Made by a program: the position numbers and the translations under genes. A DNA stretch of 64,000 bases. Source: Arenicola marina (taxonomy: Eukaryota > Annelida > Polychaeta > Arenicolidae). Where the stretch lies: positions 4,655,059 through 4,719,058 of the forward strand of contig OZ025253.1 in the NCBI GenBank assembly GCA_964019135.1. Direction: 5' to 3'. The stretch's first letter is position 1. The number at the start of each line of letters is the position of its first letter. Below the pieces are notes generated by a model, which saw nothing but the letters and a program-made list of their open reading frames with translations, searched no databases and was not told the DNA's origin. Positions 36,999 through 49,620 of this stretch are shown here, piece by piece.

Positions 36999-37524
36999 TT
37001 AAACAGTTGGTGCCACGCCAAAACAACTTTCGCTCATAATAATCGTCTGTGTTTCCACGCTTATATTATCGCGCTATAACGCCCGAAATAGTAGAAAGGA
37101 ATACTTTTTCCACTTGTGTTCCGCTTTAAATTCTGGGAGCGAGGAAAGTGACGTCAAAGGGGAATACAAACGCATGTGTTTTTACATTGAGACAGATTCT
37201 CTCTGCTCATTGGCTTGAACTCAACCAAAAGCACTTAACCATGAGAACAATACACGCCCTCGACCACAGATGTCTACACACTGCATCAAAGCTCACCTGT
37301 CAATCTTGTGACATCATTGGGGAATTTCTAAATAACGCTCAGATGGAATGCTCCCAGAATCAAACCCGCCGGACCTCACTTTTGCTACTTTGACGAACGC
37401 GTTTATAGTGATATAATCATGGAATAAAAACGGTAAACTCCCATTATAACAAATACTTATTTGTTTATCTTCCCTAAACAAAGTTAACTCTGACCTAAAC
37501 AAAATCGTGGCACGAACACTTTAA
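36999..37524 (+). repeat. Dispersed repeat, copy 2
   Basis: The second copy of the element at 25833-26363, in the same orientation, ends in the identical GGCACGAACACTTTAA. It differs by substitutions and small indels, and the frame from 37148 (81 codons, MTSKGNTNAC) aligns residue for residue with copy 1. Similarity stops abruptly on both sides. Confidence 0.85.
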
Positions 37525-37549
37525 GGTGTGAGGACGCTTTGGGCGAATT

Positions 37550-38560
37550 GCGGTCTAAATAGTGATAATTTATCTGAAATATCGACAGATATATATATAC
37601 TGAAATAGCCCGTGACGGGTCGGGCGAAAGTAGTGGGCTGTATAGTTATATCATGTATATACTGTCTTGTGAATAATATAACCAGAAACATTCAAGCACA
37701 TTGTGTAAGCAACTTTATGTAATAAGCTATGCTATAAGTTGATGCAATAAGTCGTCGCTTAGAGCAGCCTATAGTAGCATGTCCGTTCTGGATTATCAAA
37801 TTTACATTCATTCACAATACATTGCTTGATGTGAGGCGGAAGGGGGGCAGGAGGGGGGGGGGGCGGGTGTGATGACAATTCATATTGACCCGTTCTTTTT
37901 CGGTTTTACGGTTCATACCCCCAGACAAAAGAGTTTTCCACGCTGGGTTACATTTCTTCACACATCCCCGATGACCAAAACTCCACATCCAGCCTTACAT
38001 CTGTACATCGCCTTAATTACAGCTGCTGAAGAGTGAAGAGAGAGTTACAGGCAATACGGGTTCCGATCTACACACCTCACATGATAACTTGACCGTTACA
38101 TCGGATAATCCCGTGTTATCGAGCAGCAGGCCGCTCGGAGTGCAATACAGTGCTTCCCACTTCCACCGATGCAGTTAACTAGTTCAGGATACCGCTCGTA
38201 AATAAAGTGCACGCGTGCATAGAACGAAGGCATGGGGGCCCCCGCACTCCGCGGCTGGGGGGTGAAGAATGGGGGGTGAAGGGGGGTGGGGGAGGAGGCT
38301 CCTTTTTATTAGTAGCGGATCTTTTTACCACTCGTTGTAATTTCAGATCGCTTGTTACTAGAGTTATACCAACCCGACGGAAATATTATGCATATCGAGG
38401 CAGAAATGTTCACGGCGTCGGAAAACTGGTGGACGCTGATCGGAAAAATAGTATGGGCAATATCAGGAGTCGGTATGAGACCATCAGTGCCGGGACGGGG
38501 GGTGTATAGGGGGGGAGGGGGCTAGGAGGTGGCGGAGCGGGTTGGGGGTGCTGGGCAGGA
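37550..38560. other. Stretch with no gene seen
   Basis: AT-rich, with a poly-G tract at 37851-37863, a (TA)n tract at 37590-37600 and G-rich simple sequence at 38255-38300. No coding or repeat unit is identified. Confidence 0.45.
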
Positions 38561-38564
38561 AACG

Positions 38565-38628
38565 ACGGTGATGATGGTGGTGGGGGTGGTGGTGGGGGTG
38601 GTGATGAGGGTGGTGGTGGGGGTGGTGA
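38565..38628. repeat. GGTGGTGGGGGT simple repeat
   Basis: Repeated GGTGGTGGGGGTGGTG words with GATGA interruptions run through about 64 bp. The G-runs on this strand satisfy a loose G-quadruplex pattern. Confidence 0.85.
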
Positions 38629-39857
38629 AAGTGGCTGCATGTTCGTGGAGTTCAGTCCCGCAACTTAACTTGGCCGACGGCAGGGTGATGAGGGCGGCGA
38701 CCGCCCGACCAATAGTCTCCGGCTTTTGTCATTTTTGGTGGACAAAAATGTCCGAATCTACTTATAAAATAGAGTGGACGCGGCTGGCTATACGGAGGCC
38801 AGCGAGCTGCCTGTAGCTCTCTCCATAGCCAGCTGCACGGTTTGCGGCAATGTTCCCTCCTCGCCTGCTGTACACAGGCGGCGACCACAGCGAGGAAAGG
38901 ATGCATTTTACCGGGATACAAGAGGCGTGTCGGAGTGATCGGCCGGCGCTTACCTACCGCGTACGGTAACGGCACCCGCGTCGCCCCACTTCGAAACAGC
39001 CGTAACTGGAGTTAACTCGGTCGTCATGACAACGGCGTTATAACCCCGCCTAACATATATATGTTGGGGGTGTCCGCCACAGACTTGCCACCCCACCCAG
39101 GACGTGGGTACATGGGTGGCTGTCTGTCGTCTGTGTGTTCGTTCGTCTGTCTGGATGTGTCTCTGGCTGGCTGTCCCGATGGGTCCCCCACTGACATCGC
39201 CGTCCGCCCAGCACCGGGACCCTCCGACCGACCGTGAATTATAGGAACACGCCGCCAAACGCGAGTCTAAAGACGGCGGTGGGGAGGCAGGGGGATACAG
39301 CAGCCCGTGGGGAGGCAGGGGGATGCAGCAGCCGCCTGGGACATGTCTACCTTTCACTACCTGTCAACAACAACTTGAGCAATAACAACGGAGACGGCGG
39401 CGGTAGTTACAGACAGCGGCGGCGGCGGCGGCGTGGACGGCGGTACGGACTACCTACCGCCACCCGCCCTGCACATGGTGCCCGCGCCATGTGCTCAGCC
39501 GCCATAGCGGAATGCAGGAAATACACCCACCAGTCCCCCTGGTCTCCCTCTCTCCATCACCCCCTAGGACGGGGTCGGGGGTCACCATGGAGGGTGACGG
39601 GCCGCCATGGAGGGTGGTGGGCCGCCACGCAGGGTGGCGGGCTGCCATGGAGATATAGCGAGGCATGTACAGGGGAGACTGCATGCGCGGGGGTTTAGGG
39701 AGAGTGGGGGAAGACACAGGCGGCACGGCATGGATCTAGTCAACTGTGGAATTGCTGTCGCCACCAGAACTTCCTCAATTCGTCTCGGTGTTTGAGATTC
39801 GCCCAGCTCTATACCCACTCTGCCTCCTACCGCCTCTCCCTGCGCGCTCCCCCCCCC

Positions 39858-39867
<10 letters not shown>

Positions 39868-39895
<28 letters not shown>

Positions 39896-39902
39896 TCTCT
39901 CT
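39868..39902. repeat. (CT)n microsatellite next to a poly-C tract
   Basis: A CT dinucleotide run follows a C-run at 39850-39862. The surrounding 39900-40130 is pyrimidine-rich, with recurring CACCCTGTC words. Confidence 0.85.
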
Positions 39903-40529
39903 TCCATGTCTCATCATAATTCACCCTGTTTTACCCTGTCTCACCCTGTCTTATCTTACCTCACCCTGTCCCATTATGTTTCACCCTCGTTCACGCTGTC
40001 ATTCACTTCCTGCCTGATCTATCTGGCCTCATCTTGTCCGTCCATTTTTCACACCCCCGCCCCCGCATCCGCCCACTCACCCAGCCCGTCTCCCTGTCTC
40101 TCCCTGTCTCATCCCGTCGCCCACGCCGTCTCCCGCCTCGTCATGCTTCTATCCACGCCTCAGCGCATCACGTAAGTCAGCAGGGATGGGTGGAGGGCCA
40201 CTGCGCGCCCCACCCCACCCCGGGGACAGAACCCGTAGGGAGGAAGGGGGGTCCACACACGGCGGCCGCGCAACACGGTCCCGCGCCCTCTCCGGGTGCG
40301 GGAGGCCCGGGGGGTTGGTGCCCCTCCAGCGGGGGTACCGCATGCACCGCCGGAACCGACTTGCACGACGCCGGCGGTTTCGACCCCCGCGCTACCGTGG
40401 GAACCATCCATACAACCCCACCAATTGGAAATTGCCGGGTGCCAGCGCACAGTGTCTCGCCACCTTTTCTCACTTACATCACCTGATGATATTGCTGTCA
40501 ATTTGTATGTAAATTATGGGTTATAATAT

Positions 40530-43500
40530 AGCCTAATTTGATTTCATTTCTGCAATGCCGTACACGCTACAATTAACGCCTGTCCAAGCTGCTGAACGGT
40601 TGTGTTCATGTCCGAGGACGGCTCATCCTTTGATTTTAACATTTTTATACTCTTAGCCAAGGTGAATTTAATTAAATCCACAGTAAATACCATAACACAG
40701 GCCGATCGTTGGATGTGGATGGTTAGTCGCACCCTAGGCGACCAGTTACAGGGCCGCACTTTTTTCATTGTTGTATAGTAGTTGCCCCTTTTCAAGTCTA
40801 ATTTGGTATAATGTAGCTATTAAATATCAGGCGAAAATACTTAATTATGCCAATAGATTTGGACATATTTTCTAAAATTAGCTATGCCTATAATTTTATA
40901 ATGTGGTCCAATGTGTGTGTTGGTATTAACAGAAATGTAATATACTTTAAAATCGTAATAGAACCCGAACATGATGTGTGCAGCTATCAGTACGCGGCAA
41001 AATACCGTATACATAGCACTTAAGCCTCCGGAACAGCACGGAATAAATCATAAATTGTTCGCCGTTAAAGATTATCCTCCAATATGAAGTAAGTAGCTTA
41101 TTATTTAATTCATCGTATATTTGAATACAAGGCATGAGTGGTTTAGGCGGCGCTACACCAAGAACAAAACTTACTGATAATTATTATGTGATTTGTGTTT
41201 TTAATTTAAATTAATTTAATTCAAATCGTACCCGAGGGACAAATGTTATTCAGAGTAGTATCTGACAAATTAAAGGAAAATGCTTGTAGCTTTGTTGTTT
41301 ATGGTATAATGAAACCAGCGGGTTAATTTATAATGAAGGTGTAAAAAATGTAGGTAGGCTGGATGATATAAAGTCGGTAACAGTAACTAACTACAAAAAA
41401 TAGGTTCAGAATAATAGGGTAAAATATTCCTGTATTAAGCTAAGACCTCGCGCTTATCCTGTTTTAAATTAGAAAGAGTTGAGCCTTCTCACCGGCATGT
41501 ATCTGACCTCTCAGCACATGTTTTAATTATCGACGCTGTCATAATTCATTTGAGACGACTGGTCAGTTTCTCAGGCTTTCGGGGCGCCATCTCGTATTAT
41601 AATAGCGCCAGCGTAATGGTGAGCCCGTGACCCGAGGTGGGATGGGGGGTGGGGGGGGGACTTACTCGGGGCGGCATAGAAAGGCTGATCGCGTAGAGCT
41701 CGCCGCTACTACCGCCTTTAACTATTCATCACATTGCCTATCATCATTATTGCATTCCCGCGTTGAGACCCATAAAGAAGCCAAAGAGACAGTAACATGG
41801 TGCATGGGGTTTGGGGAGAGGGTGGGGTGGCTGTGATCCAGGGTACCGCGTAAGTGACTCAAGTCGGACCCTGGATTTTACCCGGAATGGCCGACCACGC
41901 AGTAACAGTACCCCCATTAAACTATAAGCAGCTAGGCGATACGGTGCATGGTGGGTACTCCGTGACTGCAACCCCGTCTCAAAGAACCAACGCCATCATA
42001 TATGTATTGTTCGCACTTATCTTACCTCGAAAATTTAGCTTCTTTTTATATTCTTTCTTTCGACCGACAGATATACGCCGAGGCACATTCAATGAATAAT
42101 ATATATTGTCATCAGCTTGTAAATTTAATGAAGCGAATCATGGAAGAAGTGCATGTCGCAACTTTATATGTATAAAAATGATAAATAATTAAAAGGAAAG
42201 TTTCCTAATAGGTTATAGATTTATACGGTGTCCTGATTTGCCAACGACAGTAATTGGTGGCACTGGGTAATAAAAACGCACGGAAAATAACAGTAGTATG
42301 ACCACAATAAATTGTATAGGGCGCAAAATCTATCATAATGGCTATTAAGTTAAACTAATTTATTATCTGAAGATAAATAAAAATGTGAACTGCGTTGGAA
42401 ATTTAATACAATAAATAACGTAACTACAACGACTTACATTTACACCACGTTGCTCAATGTCGAGAAGAAAAAGTGTCAGTAACGTGTACCCTAGCATAAT
42501 GCTTTATTTAGGAGGTAGTTCGGAGCTCATCTAAGTGAGGCAGACAGACACTCTCTCTCAAACAGGCTAGTTATTCTATTTACCAACTGCTTTACACATA
42601 TAGAAACCTAAAATAATAACAAAGAAGCTGCTTTACATATACCATGAATATATTTCATGCGTAGATTATTCGTTGCAACTAGAATTTGCCACATGAGAAA
42701 AGATCGTTTGTCACGGAATAAGTCACAGATGAGGGGGGGGGGGGGGGGGGCTGAATAAATTTAATTGCGACAAGATTATAATAATATGGTTTCAGAAGGA
42801 ATCACATAATTGCATAAATATTAACCCTGGAAATACGCATTTTGTTAGCCTCCGCACACAGCCGCGTCGTGTAATACGACAGCAGATGTGCAAAGTTCAT
42901 ACGCATTTAAATTTGATATAAACGCATAAAGTGGCGAAGAAAGTTTGATTCAACTTGAGGATAACCGGTCAGTAACGTCTGACTCCAAAATATTACGGTA
43001 TATGTCCATATGTGCACAGGCATGCTTACGATGAAAGAACGGCACACATATCTTGAATTAATAATTTAATTAATTTATTTATTTATTTGACATATCGTTC
43101 CGTTTACATGGTGATATGAAGACTGCTACGTCCCGGTCGGCCCGACCCCGGATGATATGTAACACTGTAGTTAATACTTATTACATGTGTATGAACATAT
43201 AGGCTTTACACCCTCGTTCATAATGTGTTGAACTTATCTGGCCATATGGTATAGGCCTAAGCTATTGTAACCCCATTAATTGTGCGTTAAGTTTATTTAA
43301 TCAAATGCTATAAGCTATTATGCCCGTATTCATTTTTCGCCTTTTTAACCCACGATAACATATCTATTTCATACAGGCTTAATTAACATTCCTAGTCGTA
43401 TAGTGTGTGCAGGACGTGTCTCAAAAACATGAGCATCATAATATAGGTAAAAACTACGGCGGCTTTCATTTTTTTGTTTCAGTAAATATCATTCGACTCC

Positions 43501-43600
43501 CAGTTGAATTATATAAAATAAACTGCTTTTATAGTACTATGACGCTGGTATTACCCGTCTGAATGCTTCAAATAACTTTAGCCTAAATGTAACGTTGGAC
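40530..43600. other. Long AT-rich stretch without features
   Basis: About 3 kb of AT-rich sequence with only short frames. An 18-base G-run at 42733-42750 is the most prominent irregularity. I see no exon, repeat array or RNA gene. Confidence 0.5.
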
Positions 43601-45860
43601 GGGAGTCCATGTGGATCATGGTGGGTTGCAGGAGAATAGCGTTTGTTCGGGGTTTATTTGGCGGAAAACGGTTGCGCAGAAGGCAGACCACGCGGTAAAA
43701 TGTTCACTGTACGTAGTACGCAGTGAGAGAAGATCTCCGTGCGTCGCTGGATATTTGAGCCGCCTCCCCCCCCCCCCCTCACACACACACGCAGAAGTAT
43801 TGCACGCGCAATATCTCCGCCACCCTGTACACCCCTCCGCGCCGTCGCTACTTGGACTCGCCCTATGATGTAATATTGACATTCTGCACCGCAATACGTC
43901 AAACCGGGTGAACTCACTGACGCAAAACTAGGTGAGATGAATATAACCAGCTGCCTGCTGCGCAGCGCGCCCTAGCGGCAGACATATTTATTACGGCCTG
44001 TCTGAAGGCTGCACTCGCCCAGACGTAAACTGGGGGCCTCCGATGGGGGCAGAAATACGGAGAAAAAAACGGCCGGAAAGAACTCTCCTCGCTTGCTCAA
44101 AGGTCTATGAATGACATGTCATTCTCGGCGGTTTGACACGGCCATAAGGGGAGGACGGGGGGCGAGGCGGGGTAGCGGAGGAAAAAAGAAGCCCCACCTT
44201 GAACTCGCCCGTAAATATTCCCTCCATAAAGCCGGTCGGTCGCAAGAAACTACGACCCGAAGGAGACATTTTTCTTCTATACCACATAACAATGAGCTCA
44301 TCCTCTCCAAGGGCGCGGGCGGGGCCGTCTAGTGTTTCTCACTCACCCCCACACCCTCCGCCCCCTCCCATTCCATCTGGTTTTTCTTATCACTGTCTGT
44401 CTGTATCGTTCAGTCCAATCACAAAAAGCTTCAAGGCAACTTGCGCGACCCAATGAACAGGACATCTTGCACACGAGAACAACGTTTTATGCTTGACGTT
44501 TAAGTTTTTAGTTTTCCCTTTGTTTCCTATGCATTACCCGTTCCCCCCTCCCCGCCGTCGCTAACTTATGGGAATCCCAGTCAATACAATGCCACCTGTC
44601 GGGAACCGCGTAATCCCCACCCCCACCCGCACCCCCACCCCCACCCCCTACCCGAAGTCCCCCCCACGTTCTCATCTGTGACATAGTCCGTGACAAATGA
44701 TCTCCCCCCCGCCCAGCCCCCAAGTGTCTGGCGTTTTTAATTTGAGAAAAAACTGGAATGGAAGTCGAAATGCCGGCAGATGACACCTCACAGTTCGCTA
44801 GCGCCGTGGACTCCGTTTTAACCCAGTACCCTCGCCACGGCCGTTAACCTTGACCTTCAGCGCCGTGGCACGTGCGAGTCCCTTTTTCTGTCTTTTACCT
44901 TTTTTACCGGGAATGTAAGCCAATGGACCGACATTGTCAACAACAGTGACATTGAGAATGTGATTGACTGTATTTTTCTGTCTGACCTTCGTGTTAAGCG
45001 TAGCGCCACCCATGTCTGATCGCCCTTATTTGCCTAATGTAATATTGTTTTTGTCTATCGCCGCTACTCAGCGCGCCACTCACGTGGATATTATGTAATA
45101 ACTCTGTAATGGATAATACCATTAAAAAGTCGGAGTTAACTTCCCACTACTACCGCATATTTTAGGCTCCGCAGCTCAGCTCAGAAAAAAATAGTCCCTC
45201 TTTTTCACGACGCCGCTATTTTACGTGATAAATCTTGCACTTGATATCCGGACAGTGTTCCGCCATCTTACGCTACACTTAAAGATGCACTGGATGGCAA
45301 ACTAGCTTACGCCAGATACCCCCTCCCTCACCCTCCACCGACCACCCGCCCCTCAAGTACTCCTACGAGACTAGACTAGACCTCTAATTACGCACCACCC
45401 CCTACCAGACTGCACCTATCCCACACTATCCCACCCCACCCCCACCCCCATCCCCACCCCCACCGAGTCCCGCACTCGCCCTCCCCCCTCCAAAATCAAT
45501 ACCCATTTATCACCTCGTATAGTCCCCTCTCGACACCCCCTCTCCCTGACCCCGATCGCGCGATGGCGCAGGGGTCGTCCGGTAGAGCGGGCGGCGAGCC
45601 AGACTCGGTGCGGTTTGACCGACAGACGGCAAAAATCGGTCACTGACCTTCACTTCAGTGCATCACATGCCGAGATGAAAAAAAAGGACAAAACAAACGC
45701 AAGAAACAAGAGAAACCCAGCGGCCAGGTCAACATAGAAGGCAAATAGACACGCGAGAGACCCGCCGAGATGAGGGGGGGGGGGGCGAAGGGGAGGGGGT
45801 CCGCCGAGAGGGGGGGGGGGGGTGGCGAAGGGGAGGAGGTCTTACTCTAAACAATAACCC
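43600..45860. other. Mixed stretch with C-rich and G-rich tracts
   Basis: Contains poly-C at 43766-43780, C-rich tracts with short A interruptions at 44614-44671 and 45431-45464, and poly-G tracts at 45774-45784 and 45810-45822. A minus-strand frame at 44798-45013 (71 codons, starting MGGATLNTKV) is basic and unrecognised. No gene is called. Confidence 0.4.
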
Positions 45861-45872
45861 CAATAGAGCTAT

Positions 45873-46816
45873 AAAGTCTCGTTCGCCTAGACTTCCGGTT
45901 TACTCATTTTGGGGACAAACAAACGAAGCACGTGTTCGGAACGAGTTTAGAATATCTGCGCACACTGGTATCCTGACTATCTGTGACGTAGGGGTGACGT
46001 GTATGTTACACAAAGAGTGAGACTGGGAACCAGACTACCTGCGCAAGAGCCAGGCGCCGAGGGGTGGGTCCATTGCGGAAGGCCTGGCGATATAATTAAG
46101 AACATTTAAGAAATATAGCTGCCCAAAACGGATAGACAAAATATTTTTCATTCATTTGCGCCAACACAATGACTAATATTTGTTACGACGGGACAACACG
46201 GCTGAGAAACCAACGTTTTTTTGCATTTCCTACGAAAACGAGACATTATGACGTCACATAGATTCTCCCCGAGTGACAACGTTGGCGCAACGCTTCAAAC
46301 AGAAAACTAACGAAGAATGAAGAACTTTGTCTTTTCGTGATCTAAAACTGATACGAAAACATCCTACTGGTCTTAATTTACCTTTACAATGGGGTTTAAT
46401 GATGCGTCCGTGTGTTGTTACTCCATGCGCTGCACATTTTGACAGCGGAATGGTTAAGTCGATCACTTGCTCTCGCCATTTTTGTTACCGCGGAGGCACG
46501 TGAAACTCTGTGACGTCACTCGAAGTTTGGAGAACTCGCGAAAGCCCGGGTGCAGGGCTAAATTTAGAACGCTATTTTTAGCTTTCGAGTGTTGTGAAGA
46601 CGGATTTTTCCTTGTATATTCCCAAAGTTCTGCGCTCCATCGCCTTCAAATATTTTGACGTCTATCTTCCATAGCCATGTTTAGTGAAATGGTACTCATA
46701 GTCTTTAGAATAAACCTGGAAAGAAATTGACTTATAGCTGCCTATTGTTCAACATGGAGCACGTGTGTTTGTTTGTCCCCAAAATTGAAGTCTCGCGGCC
46801 CGATCGCGAGAACTAT
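45873..46816. mobile_element. Inverted-repeat element of about 0.95 kb with THAP-like remnant
   Basis: ATTTTGGGGACAAACAAAC at 45906-45924 recurs inverted as GTTTGTTTGTCCCCAAAAT at 46767-46785, each with CACGTG just inside. Outside these, AGACTTC and a CTATA(A/T)AGT-TCTCG block are also shared in inverted form, so the termini are imperfect over some 60 bp. ATAGAGCTAT (left) and ATAGCCCTAT (right) flank the ends and may be a decayed target-site duplication. The exact boundaries are uncertain. The interior carries a THAP-like frame on the minus strand, which would fit a P-element-related origin. Confidence 0.5.
46254..46466 (-). pseudogene. Decayed THAP-like zinc-finger reading frame
   Basis: The frame of 70 codons begins MIDLTIPLSKCAAHGVTTHG. 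It contains CAAHG near the N terminus, then after about 20 residues SFRSRKDKVLHSSLVFCLKR. THAP domains start with C-x-A-x-G-C-x-N and later have F-H-x-F-P-K-D with a tryptophan, then a Leu-Lys-Arg helix. Here the second cysteine, FP and tryptophan are absent, and the C-x2-H pair that should close the finger is not reached before the stop. A second frame through the same bases reads MCSAWSNNTRTHH, so a frameshift is likely. The assignment rests on pattern resemblance only and it would be non-functional. Confidence 0.25.
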
Positions 46817-46829
46817 ATAGCCCTATATA

Positions 46830-48980
46830 GTCGCCTCTCATACACATGACGCCCACTGCGCCACCGAGAAGACACGGGGAGGAAAAAGAACGGGAAATGA
46901 ACACCGAGAAGGAAGGGTTTCTTTTTTAAAAACAAGAGCAGGTGGTCCGAACCGGGGTGGATGGAACTACACTACGAACATGACCAGTGAAGTTAGCCTC
47001 GCCCCCACCCCACCTCCGTTTCATACCCTCCCGCTCACCACTCCCGCCACCTTCTAGTCGCCTTATTTTCTCTTCCGCTGCATTCTGCACCACGCACCGA
47101 ACAATGCGCCGCCATCGCCTCAAACGCCTCGTCCTGTTTTTCTAACGCTACTTTTTTGTCTCAAGGTAAACGTGAACCCCTTTCTTGGGCCCCTCGCTGT
47201 GACTGTTCGCGCCGGCCCGTTCTCCCCGACCCCCCCCCCCCCCCCAGTCCCTCCCGCAGCCAACACTCACACACCAATACAAGTGACGCTCGTCCCCGCC
47301 ATCACCCACACCCTCCCTCCCCGCGCCCGTAGGCTGGCCCCGCGCCCGGGCGGTGGGGCGTAAGTCGTCGGCAGAAGCAGACGACTGAGTCAAGCCGGCG
47401 CGTCGTGTCTGAGGGGGACGGCGGGAAGGGGAGTCGCCTGGGGGGGGCTCGCGTAAGATAGCGGGGGGACGGGAGTGGAGCCGGCATGCTGTTTATAGCG
47501 CCGTAAGGTCATTGCTCGGTATTCTGCACCACGTGCGCCGCTAGAGGGAAAGGTGTGGGTGTGGGGGCGGGCGGGCGTAAGGGTAGGGGGAGGGGGAGGG
47601 GGAGGGGACCGGGAGTAGGAAGGGGGAGGGTCAAAAGGCCAGTTAGTGTTACGATAGGGCGACAGTTACAGTCGGGTATTGCAAGGGGGCGGGAGGCATG
47701 GGGGTTAGGGAGGTGAGGAGGTGACGAGGAGGAGGGAGGGGAGGTGGGGGGGGGGGGTAAGTTAATCGCAGGGTGTAGATAACCTGGTAAGGGCACAAGG
47801 GTAGGTAGGAGGGTGGGAGTGGGGGGAGTGATGGGGATGGGGAATAGGGGAGGGTGGAGGGGGAGGGGCGTGTTTACGTCAAGGAGATGGGCGAGTGCAA
47901 TGGTTCCACCTAGACCTGTCCACCCAGAGCACCCACCGAGGCTGGGTGCAGCCTACGACCTAGACTAACACCCGCGTAACCTTCAATAGCCTCGTAACTT
48001 CAAACCTACATCCAAGGGCGTTTATCCCCGGATCTCTACTCCTCTTCTCTCATCTTCTATGACAATAGTAACGTACATAATAAGTTTTTTTGTGAACGAA
48101 ATAGACACAATGACAAAGTTACAAAGACGACTGACAACCAAGACACACTGATTCCGTGTCAACGGTAACAATAAAAACAGTCAATGGTTCCACAATACCA
48201 GCTACGAGTTTTGTCAAATTAGTGTGATTAATGTATTGTTTACTGCGCTAAACTTTGTGTGGTCCTCTTTCGTTTTCTCCAACCAACAAGTGATTTTGAC
48301 AAGAATTATTGCTACCCGCCACTTTAGTTGATCTCAGATTTGATAGATTTTCACTAAACTGCGCGTCAAGTCAAGAACTGCCCGCCCCCCCCCCCCCCAA
48401 CCCGTACCCAACACCCACAGCTCACCCTCACACATACAGGCGGTGCAATGACTACCTGACAACTAGACACCGGGTACTTAAACTGAAATAAGGGAGGTGG
48501 GGGGAGGGGGGGGGGCGTATATTATCAATAATTGTACACGTTACGAATGGGTTTAGTATTACGCATATCGGGTGGTTCGACGTGCTATTGATATTGGACT
48601 AATTGGTGGTAGGCTAGTCTAAGCTGTGCTTCACCGTATACTTCTCCACACAAACAAATCTGCTAACGCTGCAAATACTACTTTCCCCAATAACATCTGG
48701 TGCACTGCTGTTATTTAAACACGTTGAGCGCCATGTCTTGGGCGAACTGCTCCATCCTTGAAGCTGTTTATGACCGAACTATTTATTTTGTTCTACCTCA
48801 AACGTTTTGTAATCGGTGTTATAAAACCTGCATTGCGCGCAGCCTGTGTTAAATCCCGCCGGGGTTCAAACAATACGACATACCGCACTATACTTTGTGT
48901 CACCCAGCGCCACATTATCTTGGGGGAAATTCTTGGCAGACAGGCCTCGGACAGTGGCGCTCCCTAGCGGTCACGATAAA
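46830..48980. other. Low-complexity G/C-tract stretch with no gene seen
   Basis: Runs of C at 47229-47245 and 48386-48398 and of G at 47746-47757 and 48506-48514. (GGGGGA)n at 47586-47608 fits a strong G-quadruplex pattern. 47.99-48.38 kb and 48.52-48.95 kb are AT-rich and empty. Confidence 0.45.
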
Positions 48981-49260
48981 AACTATCGGCGATCAATTTC
49001 CAAGCCATCGCCTCGGCTTTTCGTCGGTCTCGTGCACTTCTCGCGGCGCGGACGAGACGCAGTATCGGCCTCGCGGCGGCTGTTGGAGCGACGGTCGGTG
49101 CACCCACAACCACCCTCCTTCCTCCCTCCCTCCCTACCTCCGGACAGGCGAAAGGGGGGGTGGAGGGCGGGCGGGCCACCCAGGGCTAGGCACCCCCGTC
49201 TACCGGCCGCCCGCGCCGCCTGCCCTGCCCGCCAAGACAGGCTGTCCCGGACCCCCCCCC
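48980..49260. promoter_or_regulatory. CpG-rich stretch
   Basis: Dense CpG sequence (for example TCGCGGCGCGGACGAG near 49040) is followed by GC-rich simple sequence and a poly-C tract at 49251-49264. No exon or core-promoter motif was identified, so a promoter role is speculative. Confidence 0.2.
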
Positions 49261-49620
49261 CCCCTCCTTGCCCGCCTGTCTGCTTCCCATGCAGCCCCCC
49301 CACCACCCACCAGCCCCCATTTCAGTCCGTCCTTCTTAAGGGAAAAACGCCGAGTGCCATGGGTGCGGTACAACCCAGCGTAAAACTGGAAATGTCAAGG
49401 TCACAACCATTAGGCTCGGGGACGGTGCACGTAGACCAGTCCACGGCCGGTGCCAAGGTGACCGGACGGTCGGGTAGTGACGCCAGTGGCCTGTCTGGCC
49501 GCGAGACGGTGCGAGGGGCTGGGGTGTGGTCACATAGGGGGAGGATGGGTGGCTCTGATCACACAAATAGTGACTGGTCACAGTACATGTCATATACAAT
49601 AATTGATAATAATAAATTTC

